Source of the DNA: Phytoseiulus persimilis
Taxonomy: Eukaryota; Arthropoda; Arachnida; Mesostigmata; Phytoseiidae
DNA length: 64,000 nucleotides
Direction: 5' to 3'
Assembly (NCBI GenBank): GCA_037576195.1
Contig: CM075104.1
Location: forward strand, 26,986,211 to 27,050,210
Positions within the stretch are counted from its first letter, which is position 1. Each line of letters begins with the position of its first letter. The notes under the pieces are model-generated. The model ran no database searches, was not told the DNA's origin, and was given only the letters and a program-made list of their open reading frames with translations. This document shows positions 11,037 through 26,661 of the stretch, one piece after another. A program made the position numbers and the translations under genes.

Positions 11037-14000
11037 ATGGCGCTACAGGGAACAGCTAAGGAGGCTCGCGCGAAACGCCGCGAGCAGCTCCGACTCTGGG
11101 AGGAGTCCGAAACGAATCTCGTCGACCTCGAAGCGACGCAAACTTCGGGACCGCCCAAAAAAGCCAGAGTGAAATTCAACCAGCAGTGCGTTTTCTTGGC
11201 TGCATGTTCTGCCGGCGACAAAGAAGAGGTCCAGAGGCTACTCAGTTCTAAACAAGCCGACATCAATACAACGAATGTCGACGGCCTCACAGCTCTCCAC
11301 CAAGCTTGCATCGACAACAACATCGAGATGGTGGAGTTCCTCATAGATAAGGGCATCGATATCAACATCGGCGACAACGAGGGATGGACGCCCTTACATG
11401 CGACAGCATCCTGTGGATACGTGTCGATCGCACAGCTCCTCCTCGAACGCGGCGCAAGACTAGATATTGTTAACGTTGATAATGAGCTTGCCGTGGATCG
11501 AGCCGAAGAACCAAAAATGAAACAGCTCCTGGAGAACGAAGCCAAGAAGCTGGTGAGTTCTGATCTCCGTGCTGTCACAGACTGTTGAATTGAATATTGG
11601 ATTCGGACTTGATCTCAATCAACACCCTTTTTTCTGCAGGGGATCGACTCGGAGGCGGTTCGCAAACAGGAACAGAAGATAATGCTGGACGACGCCAAGA
11701 GAATGCTGGAGGCACAGCGTAAACTGCCTCCTTCGCAACGGCATGCGATAGTCGTGGACGAGAAAACGGGGGCCACTGCGTTGCATGTTGCTGCTGCAAA
11801 AGGCTATACAGATGTGATACACTTATTGCTCAAGGAGCAGCACGACGTCCACGTCATCGACTCGGATGGATGGACCCCGCTGCACGCGGCTGCTCATTGG
11901 GACCAAAAAGAGGCTTGTACAATGCTTGTGAAAGAGGGATTGGCAGATCTGGAGAAGCTCACGCACTCGGTACGTAGCCTCTTCGACGATTCCCTCCTGC
12001 CTCCACTCCTTTTCCACGCTGCTCCAACATACGCGACTGCGCGAGAATAGGCTCCATCTCAAGTATGCTGTCTCTCTCTCTCTCTCAACAGGGCCAAACG
12101 GTGGCAGACGTTTGTGATGAAGGTTTGACCAGCCATATTGCAGAACTGAAACAGAGGAGGCCTGAGTGGCTGGCAGAGCGACAAAACATGATGGAAGAAA
12201 ATCGCGAGAAGGAATCACCTCCTCATGAAGTGAGAGTTTTGCTCGAGCTATCGAGCCGTGTTCCCTGTCAAGCGAAACGATCAGAGCGCATCCAACGTCT
12301 GAACTCTTCTCTCTCCACACAGACTGTGACTTTGTCGCTCCCTCCGCCGCATGTCCTCAAGAGACGAACTTCGGTGACGCGTATGAGTGGCAGCGACAGG
12401 AGTCATCTTAAGGACGCGTCGGCAGAGCGTATCAGCGCATCAATCATCCTCGTATGTTGAAACGATCGCCTCCGTTCTCCTCCTCCAATTTCACCCTCCC
12501 AATATGGATGTAGCCTCGGGTTTTCATGCACGCGTCTTGTTTCTCAGGAGAACACCATGGAAGAAGAACCGTCGGTTGAGGCAACCATTGATCTTCCTCC
12601 TCCGTTGCCTCGGAGCAGTCCTCCGTCCCAGAGCAACTCGACGGCTTCGACACCCTCGTCCAACTCTGCGTCTGTTTCTGCGACTCTCAGTCTGTCCTCT
12701 GTGAGTCCGAGTCCTGTTCGATATTCCTACTGATCCGCTCCATGCTGTCGTTCAAGTGCCGTTAACTTACATCGTGCGTTTCTCTTCTGGTATTGCAGAG
12801 CTGCGTCGGAGCTGGCGTCAAACGAAGCTTCGTCGCACCGGTCCGAGACGAGGAAAGCGAAACGCAGCGGAAGGCGCACGCCAAACGTGTTCGTGAGACC
12901 CGCAGAAGTACACAGGTGAGTATTCGGGCTCAGGGGCTTTTGGGTCACACGTGGGGATAGGCGGAGCTAAGGGATGGATATGTGAATCAACGGACGAATC
13001 CAGCCAGTCTAGTAGAGTTGGGTTGGGATGTGTTCTTCCAACCGTGACTGCTGCTGGAAGGGACTCATCTCCGCTAGCTTACGCCGTGAGCCGTCGCTCA
13101 TATGATCGAAGCCGACGTTCAGTCCTCCGATTCCGATACACAGAAGCTGAGGCTGTCGGTGAAGTTTGGCGTTGAGATTGGGTGCTAACGGCGTTTCAGC
13201 GATATCATCAGTCGTTCGAGCTCGCAACTATACGGCTCATCAAGACGGGATCGAAGCGTCTTCCGTGCACTCAAAATGTGTTCTGAAAGTCGATTTCCAT
13301 CTTTTTTCAGGGTGTGACTCTGGAAGATCTTAAGTCGGCTGAGGAGAACATAAGGAGAACGAATGATGGAAAGATGTCTGATGTAGGGAATACTGTTCAT
13401 GCCAGTGAGTTGATCCGCCAAGTTTCCGCGCTCCATAGCACAATAAAGAGTTTAGACAATCTCAATCGTGCACGACCTTTTGAAGCGAACACCACGTTTC
13501 GGATACAGGTTTAACAGTGCCTCCAGCCTCGTCTTCAGCTTCTATGGACCTTGGCTACGACTCAAGTCTGGAGCGACGGACGTCCTGGCGAGAGCGCGCG
13601 GCAGCGGAACAGAGGCAACGACAAATAGAAGACGCACCCCATCTCAAAATCGTCGACAGTATCGAGGCTGTTCACAATCACGGAGATTTATCACAATCGG
13701 ACAGTGAACAAAGCGTCACGATTCAGCCAGGAGCAGGTTCGTAAGCATGGTTGATTTTAAACTTTCAAAATTGCTCGTCAGCCCCGGAAACTGCTTCAAT
13801 GTGAACCCTTTCGCACAGTTACTGAGAACAAGGAGAACACCGAAGTCGATTCAGCTGTGGCATCCCAAACACGCCAACGGCGGAGGCCAAAGAGAAGAAG
13901 CACAGGTATCTGCGCCGGCGGTGGTGTGTCGGATGAAGTGAGTAGAATCGTTTTGGACAGTTCTTGGCGATTGTTTCTTCGAGCGTATATGAGAGGAATG

Positions 14001-14626
14001 TTTCCAACTATCCGAATCGCAGGTGCCAGTACAACTGGAGTTAGACAACGGGCAGAGTCGATTGAAAGTCCATGAGATTGAGCTACGGGCTAATTCCGCT
14101 CGGCAGCAAATGTCGGAGAATTCGACGAATTTTAAGAAGGCGAGTCGAGCGCTCCTCCGTCATCATTTGTCTCGGAATTGTATTGATGCAAGAAAAACCT
14201 GTCTACCCCGGAGCCGACAAGAGTTCATTTGATATTTTTGTCCCTGCAGCTCTACGAGATTGAGGTCTCCCTACGGGAAGCCAACAAAAAGGAAGCAGAG
14301 CTTGTCAGGATAGAGAACGAGCGTTTGAAAGAACTCCTCGCGGAGAAAGAGGAAGAGGTCTTGGAGACGAAGAAGTTCGTCGAGCAAGAGAAAAACCGGC
14401 GCCTCGAAGCCGAAAAGTGTCTTAAAGATATGCAAAACGATATTCAGGTAAAGATAGTTTTGTTGAGCTCAGCGTTCTGTTCGAGATGGGACCGCGCATC
14501 ATTTAAACCGGGAATCGTTCCTTCCAGAACATTGATACCCTCAAACGGAAGATTGAGAATCTCCAAGAAGAGAATGCCGCATTGATCAGAGTCATATCGA
14601 AGCTTTCTATCAATAATCACAAATGA
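11037..14626 (+). CDS. PPP1R12A: myosin phosphatase targeting subunit (MYPT, PP1 regulatory subunit 12), twelve exons
   Basis: MYPT targets PP1-delta to myosin light chain and is switched by Rho kinase. Exons: 11037-11552, 11640-11969, 12092-12229, 12323-12451, 12548-12700, 12799-12915, 13311-13404, 13509-13736, 13819-13937, 14023-14139, 14250-14447, 14528-14626; all phases fit, giving 745 residues. Features: PP1-docking RVKF at 44-47; ankyrin repeats to about residue 300 (DGLTALHQACIDNN, EGWTPLHATASCGY, ATALHVAAAKGYT, DGWTPLHAAAHWD); a Ser/Pro-rich middle; PVRDEESETQRK followed by the inhibitory Rho-kinase site RRSTQGVTL (Thr about 460, across intron 6); a second basic RRPKRRSTG motif; and a C-terminal coiled coil ending ALIRVISKLS. 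It is shorter than human MYPT1 (about 1030 aa) and ends without the leucine-zipper tail. Intron 10 appears to be GC-AG. The acceptor of exon 8 could shift by nine bases without changing frame. Confidence 0.95.
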
Positions 14627-16262
14627 CAGAATAGGAATCGTTCGTAACCCATGAAACGCACGGGCGTTCTTTCTCGTTGTTTCAACACTTCCTTCAGGAA
14701 TGATTATTCAGCTTCACATGTGATTGCGTACCCGGTGGACTGCTTCCCGAGTGATACAAGTTGAAACGTCCTCATCAGCGGAGTTTAACAGCTGTATCCA
14801 ACTTTTAATGATAATAATTCTAATTGATATTAGGAGAAATAATTCTTACGGAGGATGCGGGAGGATATTTCAAAAATGTTGCGCATGTGGAAATGGGATC
14901 TGGTTTGGCTATCAAGTTGCAGATCGTGCTCTCTGTCTCATGGTCGGCTCCTTGAACCTTGCCGGTCTAGCGGATCGCAGTGCGTCCGTGGAAGTTTCAG
15001 ACTTCAGGGAGTATACTTTCTCCCCAGCCGTTAACCTGAGCACCCATGGTGAAAAGTATGGGAGAGGGGCGAGTCTCGCTTTCTATGTAACCTACCGATT
15101 CACTCATGAAACGAGCTCCAGCTTCCGCTCAAGGACTCTATCGAACGCTCTCCAGATTCCCTGCCCGCTCGCTCTCGACCGGATTACCTACCCATCTATG
15201 ATGTGTACCTTATTTGTTCTGGCTCCGAAGACGCATCATCCCACTCTGCCAGATGACCCCGTGCGTGCCGATCCGTTGGGGGAAAGTTGAGCTCTTTCCG
15301 TGGTTTTTGTGGTCACTAATTGGTAAAACCATTCGAACGTAGTCTCCAATTTCGGGGATATTCGTTGTTCCTGTTGATGTTGTTATGCACTGTCCCGAGC
15401 ATTGGCGGTTCTGTATGCAAGTGTGGGTCTCCAGCCTGAGCATCTTTTCGCTGCCTGGGTGCTCGTTGGGCTGGTCGGTTCGGCGGTTGTTTTGTCAACG
15501 TGAATGCATGTTTGTGAGTATGTCTTCAGCCTTTTTCCGCGGAAGTCTGTGAGCTCTGCGTCTGAGAATCCGGATGGATCGTTGAAAAGCGTCGGAGTGA
15601 CAATTCTGTCACGAGTCCTCGGATAAGCGTTCCGTGCGTAAAATCCTGAGGCCGCCGCGCCAGTCTTTCAAGCTGGCCTTGAATCCAAACACGAAAATGC
15701 CGATCACGGAGCGCCGACTTGGGAAACTACGCATGCACCAACGATCTTCTCGAGGACTCTAGGATGACTCTTAGGGCAAGAATGAAACTTTTTTCAACCG
15801 GGAGGAGAAGCCTTGTCAAGAAATCCTTACGGGCGATCTAGTGATGTATATAATTTACCTTCTTAAGACCTTGACATCGATTGATAGGTGGATAGATGAA
15901 TGGCTCTTACAATGGATAGACGTATAGATGAATGGATGGACTAGAAGGGAGCAAGAGATTTCTTAACGGTTGATGCCGAAAGCTTCTCGGGGAGCGTTAT
16001 TCGAGGAAACTGGAGAACTAAAAGCTTTAAAGGTAGTTGAATGCACCGGTTCGTTTGAACGGCGTGAGAGACCGTAACCTCATAACATACAGAGAAATTT
16101 CGAGCTCAATAAATGGGGATTTATGATTGTGTAACAGTCGGCGCATTTAATACGTCGGTATCATGAAAAAAGATCAGGCCGACCATTCGACCTGCTCTGG
16201 ATTAGCTCCCAGCCGCATCATTCCTTGATGAGCTTTTTAGCATTTCCCGGTCGCAGAAATCA
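14627..16262. other. intergenic, no gene recognised
   Basis: A plus-strand frame of 188 codons at 14724-15290 has no recognisable domain and is not supported by splice sites or context. Around 15880-15950 there is a short region of imperfect GATA/GGAT simple repeats. No other feature was seen. Confidence 0.4.
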
Positions 16263-16968
16263 TCATCTTCGATTCATTCCGAAGCTGCCGTTCGGTGAGC
16301 CGTGCAACTGCCGCAGCTGAGACCTCACAAGCACGATTGAGACCAAATGACTGGTCACCTCGGCTGAAAGGTAAGCCAGGGCCCGAGAAAGCAGCACGAA
16401 TTCTCTCGTCACATCAATAGCGTCGTAGATCAATGCGCAGGAGTAGTACAGGAGCTGGAAATTGATTGAGAGCTACAAGCTGTGTTCACTCAACAGTCAG
16501 GGCGTTGGAAGTGAATTGAAAACGAGAATCCGAACCTTGATTGCCAAGGCCGAAACCCACATCTCGTGAAAGCGGAGGTCGCACCTGGTGGGCGTTTTTT
16601 TCAGGGCGAGCAAGTGCGTCAGAAGGAGTGCAAGTGCCCCCAAAGCGCACACAATGGACTCATACCTATGAATTTTCGCAACCGGGATGATCGAGTATTG
16701 CGCGATTTCCTCAAATGTAGCTGGCACCTGATGAAGGAAAAGGAACCATGAACCTAGTCTTTGGGTGCATCGTTTCGAGGCAGAGGAAGTTATTTCTCAC
16801 CGAAACCATCGACACGTGCCAAATGCCATACAAATGTAGACATGCATGGATGGCGGAAGCTACCGTGAGTTGGGGATCAACCTTGAAGATAGCTTGAGAC
16901 AATAGTTTCATCACTGGGTTATTGATCTCTTCAAATAGATCATTCCTCACTAAAGATATAATCAGCAT
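16263..16968 (-). CDS. putative multi-pass membrane protein, three exons (hypothetical)
   Basis: Three minus-strand exons join in phase 0: 16968-16801, 16727-16536, 16454-16263, giving 183 residues. The donors are GTGAGA and the less usual GTTCGG; the acceptors are TCATCAG and TTTCCAG. The conceptual protein has several hydrophobic segments that could cross the membrane: LTVASAIHACLHLYGIWHV near residue 35, CALGALALLLTHLLAL near 83, LLYYSCALIYDAI near 121, and a fourth around YLSAEVTSHLVSIVLV. It ends with a short polar tail (GSFGMNRR). Matching phases over three frames and the repeated hydrophobic pattern argue for a real gene. I do not recognise the family, and the N-terminus and last exon boundary could differ. 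Confidence 0.45.
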
Positions 16969-17977
16969 CGTTTTCTCCGCTGGACCTCGGTTGAATTCCT
17001 CTGTCGGGCAAAAGCTAGGGATGGTAGCTATTCCATGATGTGTCTTTTCTCATTGAATCTCCATTCCTTGGCCCCAAGTTCGAGTCTCCTGAGAGATCGA
17101 ACGCGGATTCAAACAACGACCGTCCGCGCGATCTCCAGATGGAGAGGATCCGTTCGAAGCTAGGAAGACATTACCATCATGTTATCTCCAACCCATCCAG
17201 AGAATCTTCGCCTCGAGTAAGTATGCAATATGTTGCTCATCAAACGAGCGAGGCTGGTCCACGGAAGCGGCTCGAATTGCGATGTTCGAGCAGTCCTCGG
17301 AGCAGTGTTGCCAGGAATTTTCGCCCATGACAGGACGAAATTTTTCTCACCTCGACACTCGTCACTCAGAACAACTCAGCCTGTGTTGAAAGTTTTGACG
17401 ACGTTCTCGAGCCCGAGTATGTTTCTGCCATAACTTCGTCATTTTACGGCACTTTCCAGGAATCAGAAACTGGTCAGAGGCGGATTTCAAGGCGGTTGAT
17501 TTGACCAGTTGTGGGCAGGGGATAGTTTCGGGATCGCGCCATTTTTTTTTTCGAGGACTTCCTTGAATTGATCGGGAAAACATAAACTCCTATCTAATCG
17601 GGCTCACCGGGGTCGCGTTGGCCGCGCAAAAGGGAGCCGGTCACGACTCACGAACTCACGACCCAGAAAACTGTTTTGAATTATTTTCACGCCTCGGAAA
17701 ATGTGGAGCGATGGTGTCTACCCTTTTTCTTGAGCCCCGTCATTCGCGCAATGTTGTTTTCCGAGGCGGGATCGAGCAGGCATGACTGGACCAGCCTGAA
17801 GCAAACAAGGCCTTGACATTCTATTGTAGTCATGGACGAATGGTTCCGAACCTCTGAGATCAGAATCGGAGACTTGAAAGGGCGATTCCTGGGCGCTTTC
17901 CGTCCATGGTGACAGCTTAAAGATCTTTGGATCTCGAGAACCAATGGGAGCGCATTTCGAATGCTCTGCCCGTGAGC
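16969..17977. other. intergenic, possible single exon only
   Basis: A plus-strand frame at 17040-17219 ends at a good GTAAGT donor after ESSPR, but I found no downstream exon to join it to. The rest shows only shadow frames. No RNA gene was seen. Confidence 0.3.
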
Positions 17978-18276
17978 CATGCTCTCGTGTTTTTTTTTTC
18001 TGGTGGGTGGGGAAATCACCCCGGACACAAGAGATAGGACTTGAGTCCGTTGCCCTAGGCCGACCCCGGTTCGCCCGTTTATGAGGTGTGTCCTCTAAAA
18101 CCCCTCTCTCCGCCCTTTCAGTGACTGGGCACTCGAGGCAAGCCCTGTATTGTATTCCTTCCGGGTCACCGAGGGCCGTCCACTTCGTCATTCAGCTCTC
18201 GTCTCCCTCTTCATCTATTCTTAGTTCTGTCTCGCGGCTAGGGTTCCTGGGGGATCTCGGGCGCATGTTCTCGTGT
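17978..18276 (-). mobile_element. 5'-truncated LINE copy (3' UTR only) with 13-bp target-site duplications
   Basis: On the plus strand the insert begins with a poly(T) run (17991-17999), the poly(A) tail of a minus-strand LINE. It continues with sequence matching in patches the 3' UTR of the larger LINE ending at 43386: shared blocks include GGAAATC, CGGACAC and TTGCCCT in the same order and spacing. The insert (17991-18263) is flanked by CATGCTCTCGTGT (17978-17990) and CATGTTCTCGTGT (18264-18276), which match at 12 of 13 bases and look like a target-site duplication. It contains no coding sequence. Confidence 0.65.
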
Positions 18277-18346
18277 CATACGATCGAAAATCGGACGATT
18301 GCTTCGAAGATTTTGTTTCTCGAGTGCCCACTGTGGTAACTGCCCA

Positions 18347-18440
18347 AAATTATGGTCAGATCGATCCCGGAATCACCCGCAACTACTCCGAAGAGTATGG
18401 TCAGATCAATCCGGGAATCGCCTCCATGGACTCTGAAATA
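18347..18440 (+). repeat. two degenerate units of the 45-bp satellite
   Basis: Two consecutive copies begin ATGGTCAGATCGATCCCGG and ATGGTCAGATCAATCCGGG, each followed by a diverged second half. They clearly descend from the same 45-bp unit as the large array at the end of the window, in the same orientation as that array. Confidence 0.7.
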
Positions 18441-19343
18441 TCGGCCCGGAAGACAATCTATCGAGCCTAGAAGATAACCCAGAGCTCGAACTTAACGAGT
18501 CGAGGGAGTTACTTCGTGACTCTTTACTCGTCCCTTCACTCACCATAACTACGAGTCTCGAACTTCCCGATGTCTGCGTGGAGAACCCTGTTGTTTTTTC
18601 GCTTGAGCAGTTCACCCAAATATTCGACCAAGCCTTCTTGATATTTCCAATGAAACCTCGATCTGGCAGTTTTCAGCGTTTCATTGTGAGCTTCCTGGTT
18701 GTCAAAAATGCCAAGTTTGTACCTACGACGTCGGCCAACCTATCGGAGGCTTTGAAACATGACGTCTCGCGATTTTCCGGACCGCTATCGACGACGCGCG
18801 AAAGCACAGCGGGACGGCTTCTCGGCTCGTCCGAGGAGCAGGCTGCACTCGTGCGTGACTCCACCCATATCCGACACCGGGAGAGCAAAAATAACGCTTC
18901 CCAGCGACTGTCCTGGTCAGAATAAGTGGCTCGCCTGGGAGCCGTTTCAGTATCTATAGGTCTGAGGGATACACCGTATATTTCGCTGGACCTTCCTCCT
19001 CAACGGAAAACGAGTGATTCTATCGTGAAAAATGTCTTGGAAGACCTCCTCTCATATCGCTCCCGAACCGCTTCGGACACATGAGATGGCTGCGAAGACC
19101 CACCACACTCGGGAGGATATCAGCAGCAGATCTCACCGATTTTCCCAGGTTGACGGAGCGTGATATCGTCTACCTCGCATCGGGGCCGCATCAGATGAAA
19201 CCTTCCTCTTCCTGTCCGGTGGACGACGAGGACAACGTCTAGATGAGTTTTGTGGAGGCCGAGCCATCGTTCGCCTGGTCATCAGTCTGGACTGATGGGG
19301 TTTTGCTTGAGAAAAGATGGTTTCGAGGCCGTTCGATGCCTAT
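18441..19343. other. intergenic, no gene recognised
   Basis: A plus-strand frame at 18578-18925 overlaps another in a second frame (18759-18959). Neither shows a known domain, and no splice chain supports them. Confidence 0.35.
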
Positions 19344-19538
19344 GATTACTTTCCAACTCTGGAGGGGGGGGGGGGGGGGGGTGATTCCGAGACCAATCTG
19401 ACCATTATTTTCCAAGTCCGGAGGGGTGATTCCGCGACCAATCTGACCATTATTTTCCAAGTCCGGAGGGGTGATTCCGGGACCAATCTGACCATTACTT
19501 TCCAAGTCCGGAGGGGTGAATTCGGAGGGGTGAATCTC
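19344..19538 (-). repeat. small block of the 45-bp satellite, reverse orientation
   Basis: About four tandem units, reverse-complemented relative to the main array: each carries TTTCCAA, GGAGGGGTGATTCCG and ACCAATCTGACCATTA. The first unit has its G run expanded to about 16 bases (19366-19381). The block ends in a partial unit. Confidence 0.9.
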
Positions 19539-20609
19539 ATTTCCTCTGCCCCATCTGTCCATTTCATCGATGGTGGCTTGGAGATATAGACACTCGCCGT
19601 TGAGATGATGGGCGAAAATGGCAGCGGCGGACGGTGGGGAAAAAATGGAAGCGGATTCATGAGCCGGGAAAGATGGGGAAATTGGTGATCGAACGGGGTT
19701 CCCGCTCGGATAGTGGGGAGCTATTTATCTTGACAGAGCTCAGAGTCTGTGTCACGAAAGTCTCATTCTCTGCCCGTATCGGGATCGCGCGCTCGGGGAG
19801 CAAAAATGGTGCTCAAGCGAAGCGCACAGCCGGAAACTTTTCCAGATCAGGGAAGATACTCAGAATGACTGCTGAAAGACTGCGACTTCTCCGAGAACGC
19901 CGTTGGGAAACTTCATGTGAGATGGCCTCTATATATTCTTGACATAAGCTCGCTGATATTGAGCCGCTCGGGAATCTAGGTATGCATACATAATACATAT
20001 ACTATACATCCAGGTCCAATTCAAACAAAATCCATGAGCGGAGCCAGTCAGAGGTATTGCTCCTACTCTTCTTTGGTACTAATCCAAGACGGTCCACACC
20101 CCTTGAGTCATACCTAGGTCCGCAACTCCACACTTCCAAACATACTTCCGCATGCTTTGATGAGGAAAATCGACCGCCGATGGCTGGAAGGTTAAGGCTA
20201 ATTCGAGAGCGGTATCCGCGCGACGCCCGGCGGGAATAGGCGATAGCTCAGCTCTTAGCTGCGCTCGAAACAGACCGCTCAGGATGTAGCGCGCAAACTT
20301 GGCAGCAGGTTGTGCTAGCAGACCACATTTTTTTCCAAAATACTTCAGTCTTTCGTGGGTGCTGGATATCTGTTGGAGAAGCTGTTCTGTCGTGTTGTCG
20401 TTAAGGGCCCACCAAATCGCCCGCGAGGGAGCTTGTCGAGGGGTACTGCCCATCGTCAGATAGAAGCGGGCACCCGATGACCGTTCCCACCTTCGCCGCA
20501 CCGTAGAGATCTACAAAAGGAAGAGTTTGACGTGTTGCCTCAAAGGACAACCTTGTGTCTGCATTTTCGGTCCCGTGAGGCGAGAACGCGGAATATCGTT
20601 CCGTGCGAA
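19539..20609. other. intergenic upstream of AP-1 gamma, no gene recognised
   Basis: A minus-strand frame of 140 codons (20501-20079) contains no domain I know. The rest is unremarkable. First non-coding exons and the promoter of AP-1 gamma may lie here. Confidence 0.35.
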
Positions 20610-25126
<4,517 letters not shown>

Positions 25127-26661
25127 GAGGATCGCGCAGGCCTCAACAAGGGCGCGACGAAACCCCACGGGCAGTCTCCTTTATCGTTAGTTGGTATGAG
25201 TCGACATGATTGATTTAGCGAATGTGTAGCAAGGTCGGTCGAAGTCTTCCTTCGAGACCAATCCTGTCAACAAGCCGTCACTGCACCGTCATTTCGGCGT
25301 GTACCATGGGCTATTCTCGGGAAATTGATCGATGGTTGACATAACTTGTTCGTTTGCGGCCCTGGCGATTACCGAGTGGATCGGCGTCGGTCCCAAACCA
25401 CATCTTATCAGAAAATCAGCAGCAACGTTCCATGAGAAAATACACAGGCAATCGGTTCCTTGGATGGAACTCTGCTTTTTGTTCTACATTCGAAATGCAC
25501 AGGGAGCTCTTATCAGTGGAGTTCCTCCTAACGATTTGAACCATCACAGAGGATATACGGTAACATTGCAGGATTATTTATTGTTTGTCACTTCCGTGGT
25601 CGAAAGAGACGACCTCAAGAATCGCCACGGACTCGAATGATGCGGAATAAATGAACGACCCCAAGGAAATCTTGATTGATCTCTCACGGACTTGAAGCTT
25701 GACAAGTTCCATTCAGAGTGAGAGTTGGGGAATAGCGGCCCGAGGGCCGCATGCGGCTCCCGCCGGTTACTCGGCAAGTTGATGTGTCTGTAGTGTTTCG
25801 CTATCCTGGGAACAGTTGACGTTAAAGTATCACCCGAATTACGGTCCCCCTTCATCCCTGACATCACTCGTAGTTGAGCAAATTGGTGGGCGATTGCGCG
25901 GAGCATCAATGAATATGAATGTTGTCGTTGGGTACCGTACATATACAACAACCCCGTGCTGGACCATTCGAGGATTCACATCCGGCGTTTTGTACGTGTA
26001 TGCAGAAGGGCAGCTTGTTGAGTGAAACTTGAAAAATCACAATATGGTCTCATAGAGATAACTTAGTAAGATCCTTTATTGGATTCGCCGCATAACAACG
26101 AGCGGCGAAATTCACGACCTGTCAACATTCATCAATAGCCCGCTATTGTCCTTGAGGGAAGACCGAGCTGTTGTCTCGCCATGTCTTTTGTTTGGAATGA
26201 CGAAGGCCTCATACGGAATATAGGACCTTGAGTTGATGCAATGGTGGTTGGAACTAGAATCGTCTCGTGGAGCCCGCTACAAAACGAACTCGGATCCGGG
26301 CAGCTCATAGCGTCTTCCACAGTGAAACTATTTTTTTGGTCAATGGAGGAGCCACAGGTCCGTCAACAGACGTCTGGCAGTTTCGAGAACTGATTGCGGC
26401 AAAACTTTGGTTGATTCAGATCGAAGGCTCGAAACATCCAACCCAGCATGTGGTGGCATGGCCACTTTTCTTCACCAGGAAGAACTCAGGGTCAGAGCCT
26501 CCTTGGCTTATGGAGAGTTTCAACTTCCAAAAGACAACGTATCGATGACGTAACTTTTTCTTGTTGATCGTGTTATGAATATGCGCAGTGGCGGCCCACA
26601 AAACTTCGACCTCGGCTTCAATAACAGTAGGAAGAGATCTTGAGTTCAGAAGGAGCACCCA
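25127..26661. other. convergent intergenic region between AP-1 gamma and PLA2G6
   Basis: This holds the 3' flanks of two convergent genes. An AATAAA at 25646-25651 (+) could serve AP-1 gamma, and a TTTATT at 26075-26080 could serve PLA2G6 on the minus strand; both are over 500 bp from the stop codons, so this is tentative. The short frames here show no recognised domain. Confidence 0.35.

Noticed and set aside
17040-17330. A plus-strand frame ending in a good GTAAGT donor (RESSPR).
   Set aside because: No downstream exon could be joined, so a gene cannot be supported.
26416-26658. A minus-strand frame with a Trp-Ala-Ala-like string, considered as a copia integrase remnant.
   Set aside because: The resemblance is limited to a few residues with no neighbouring integrase motifs.
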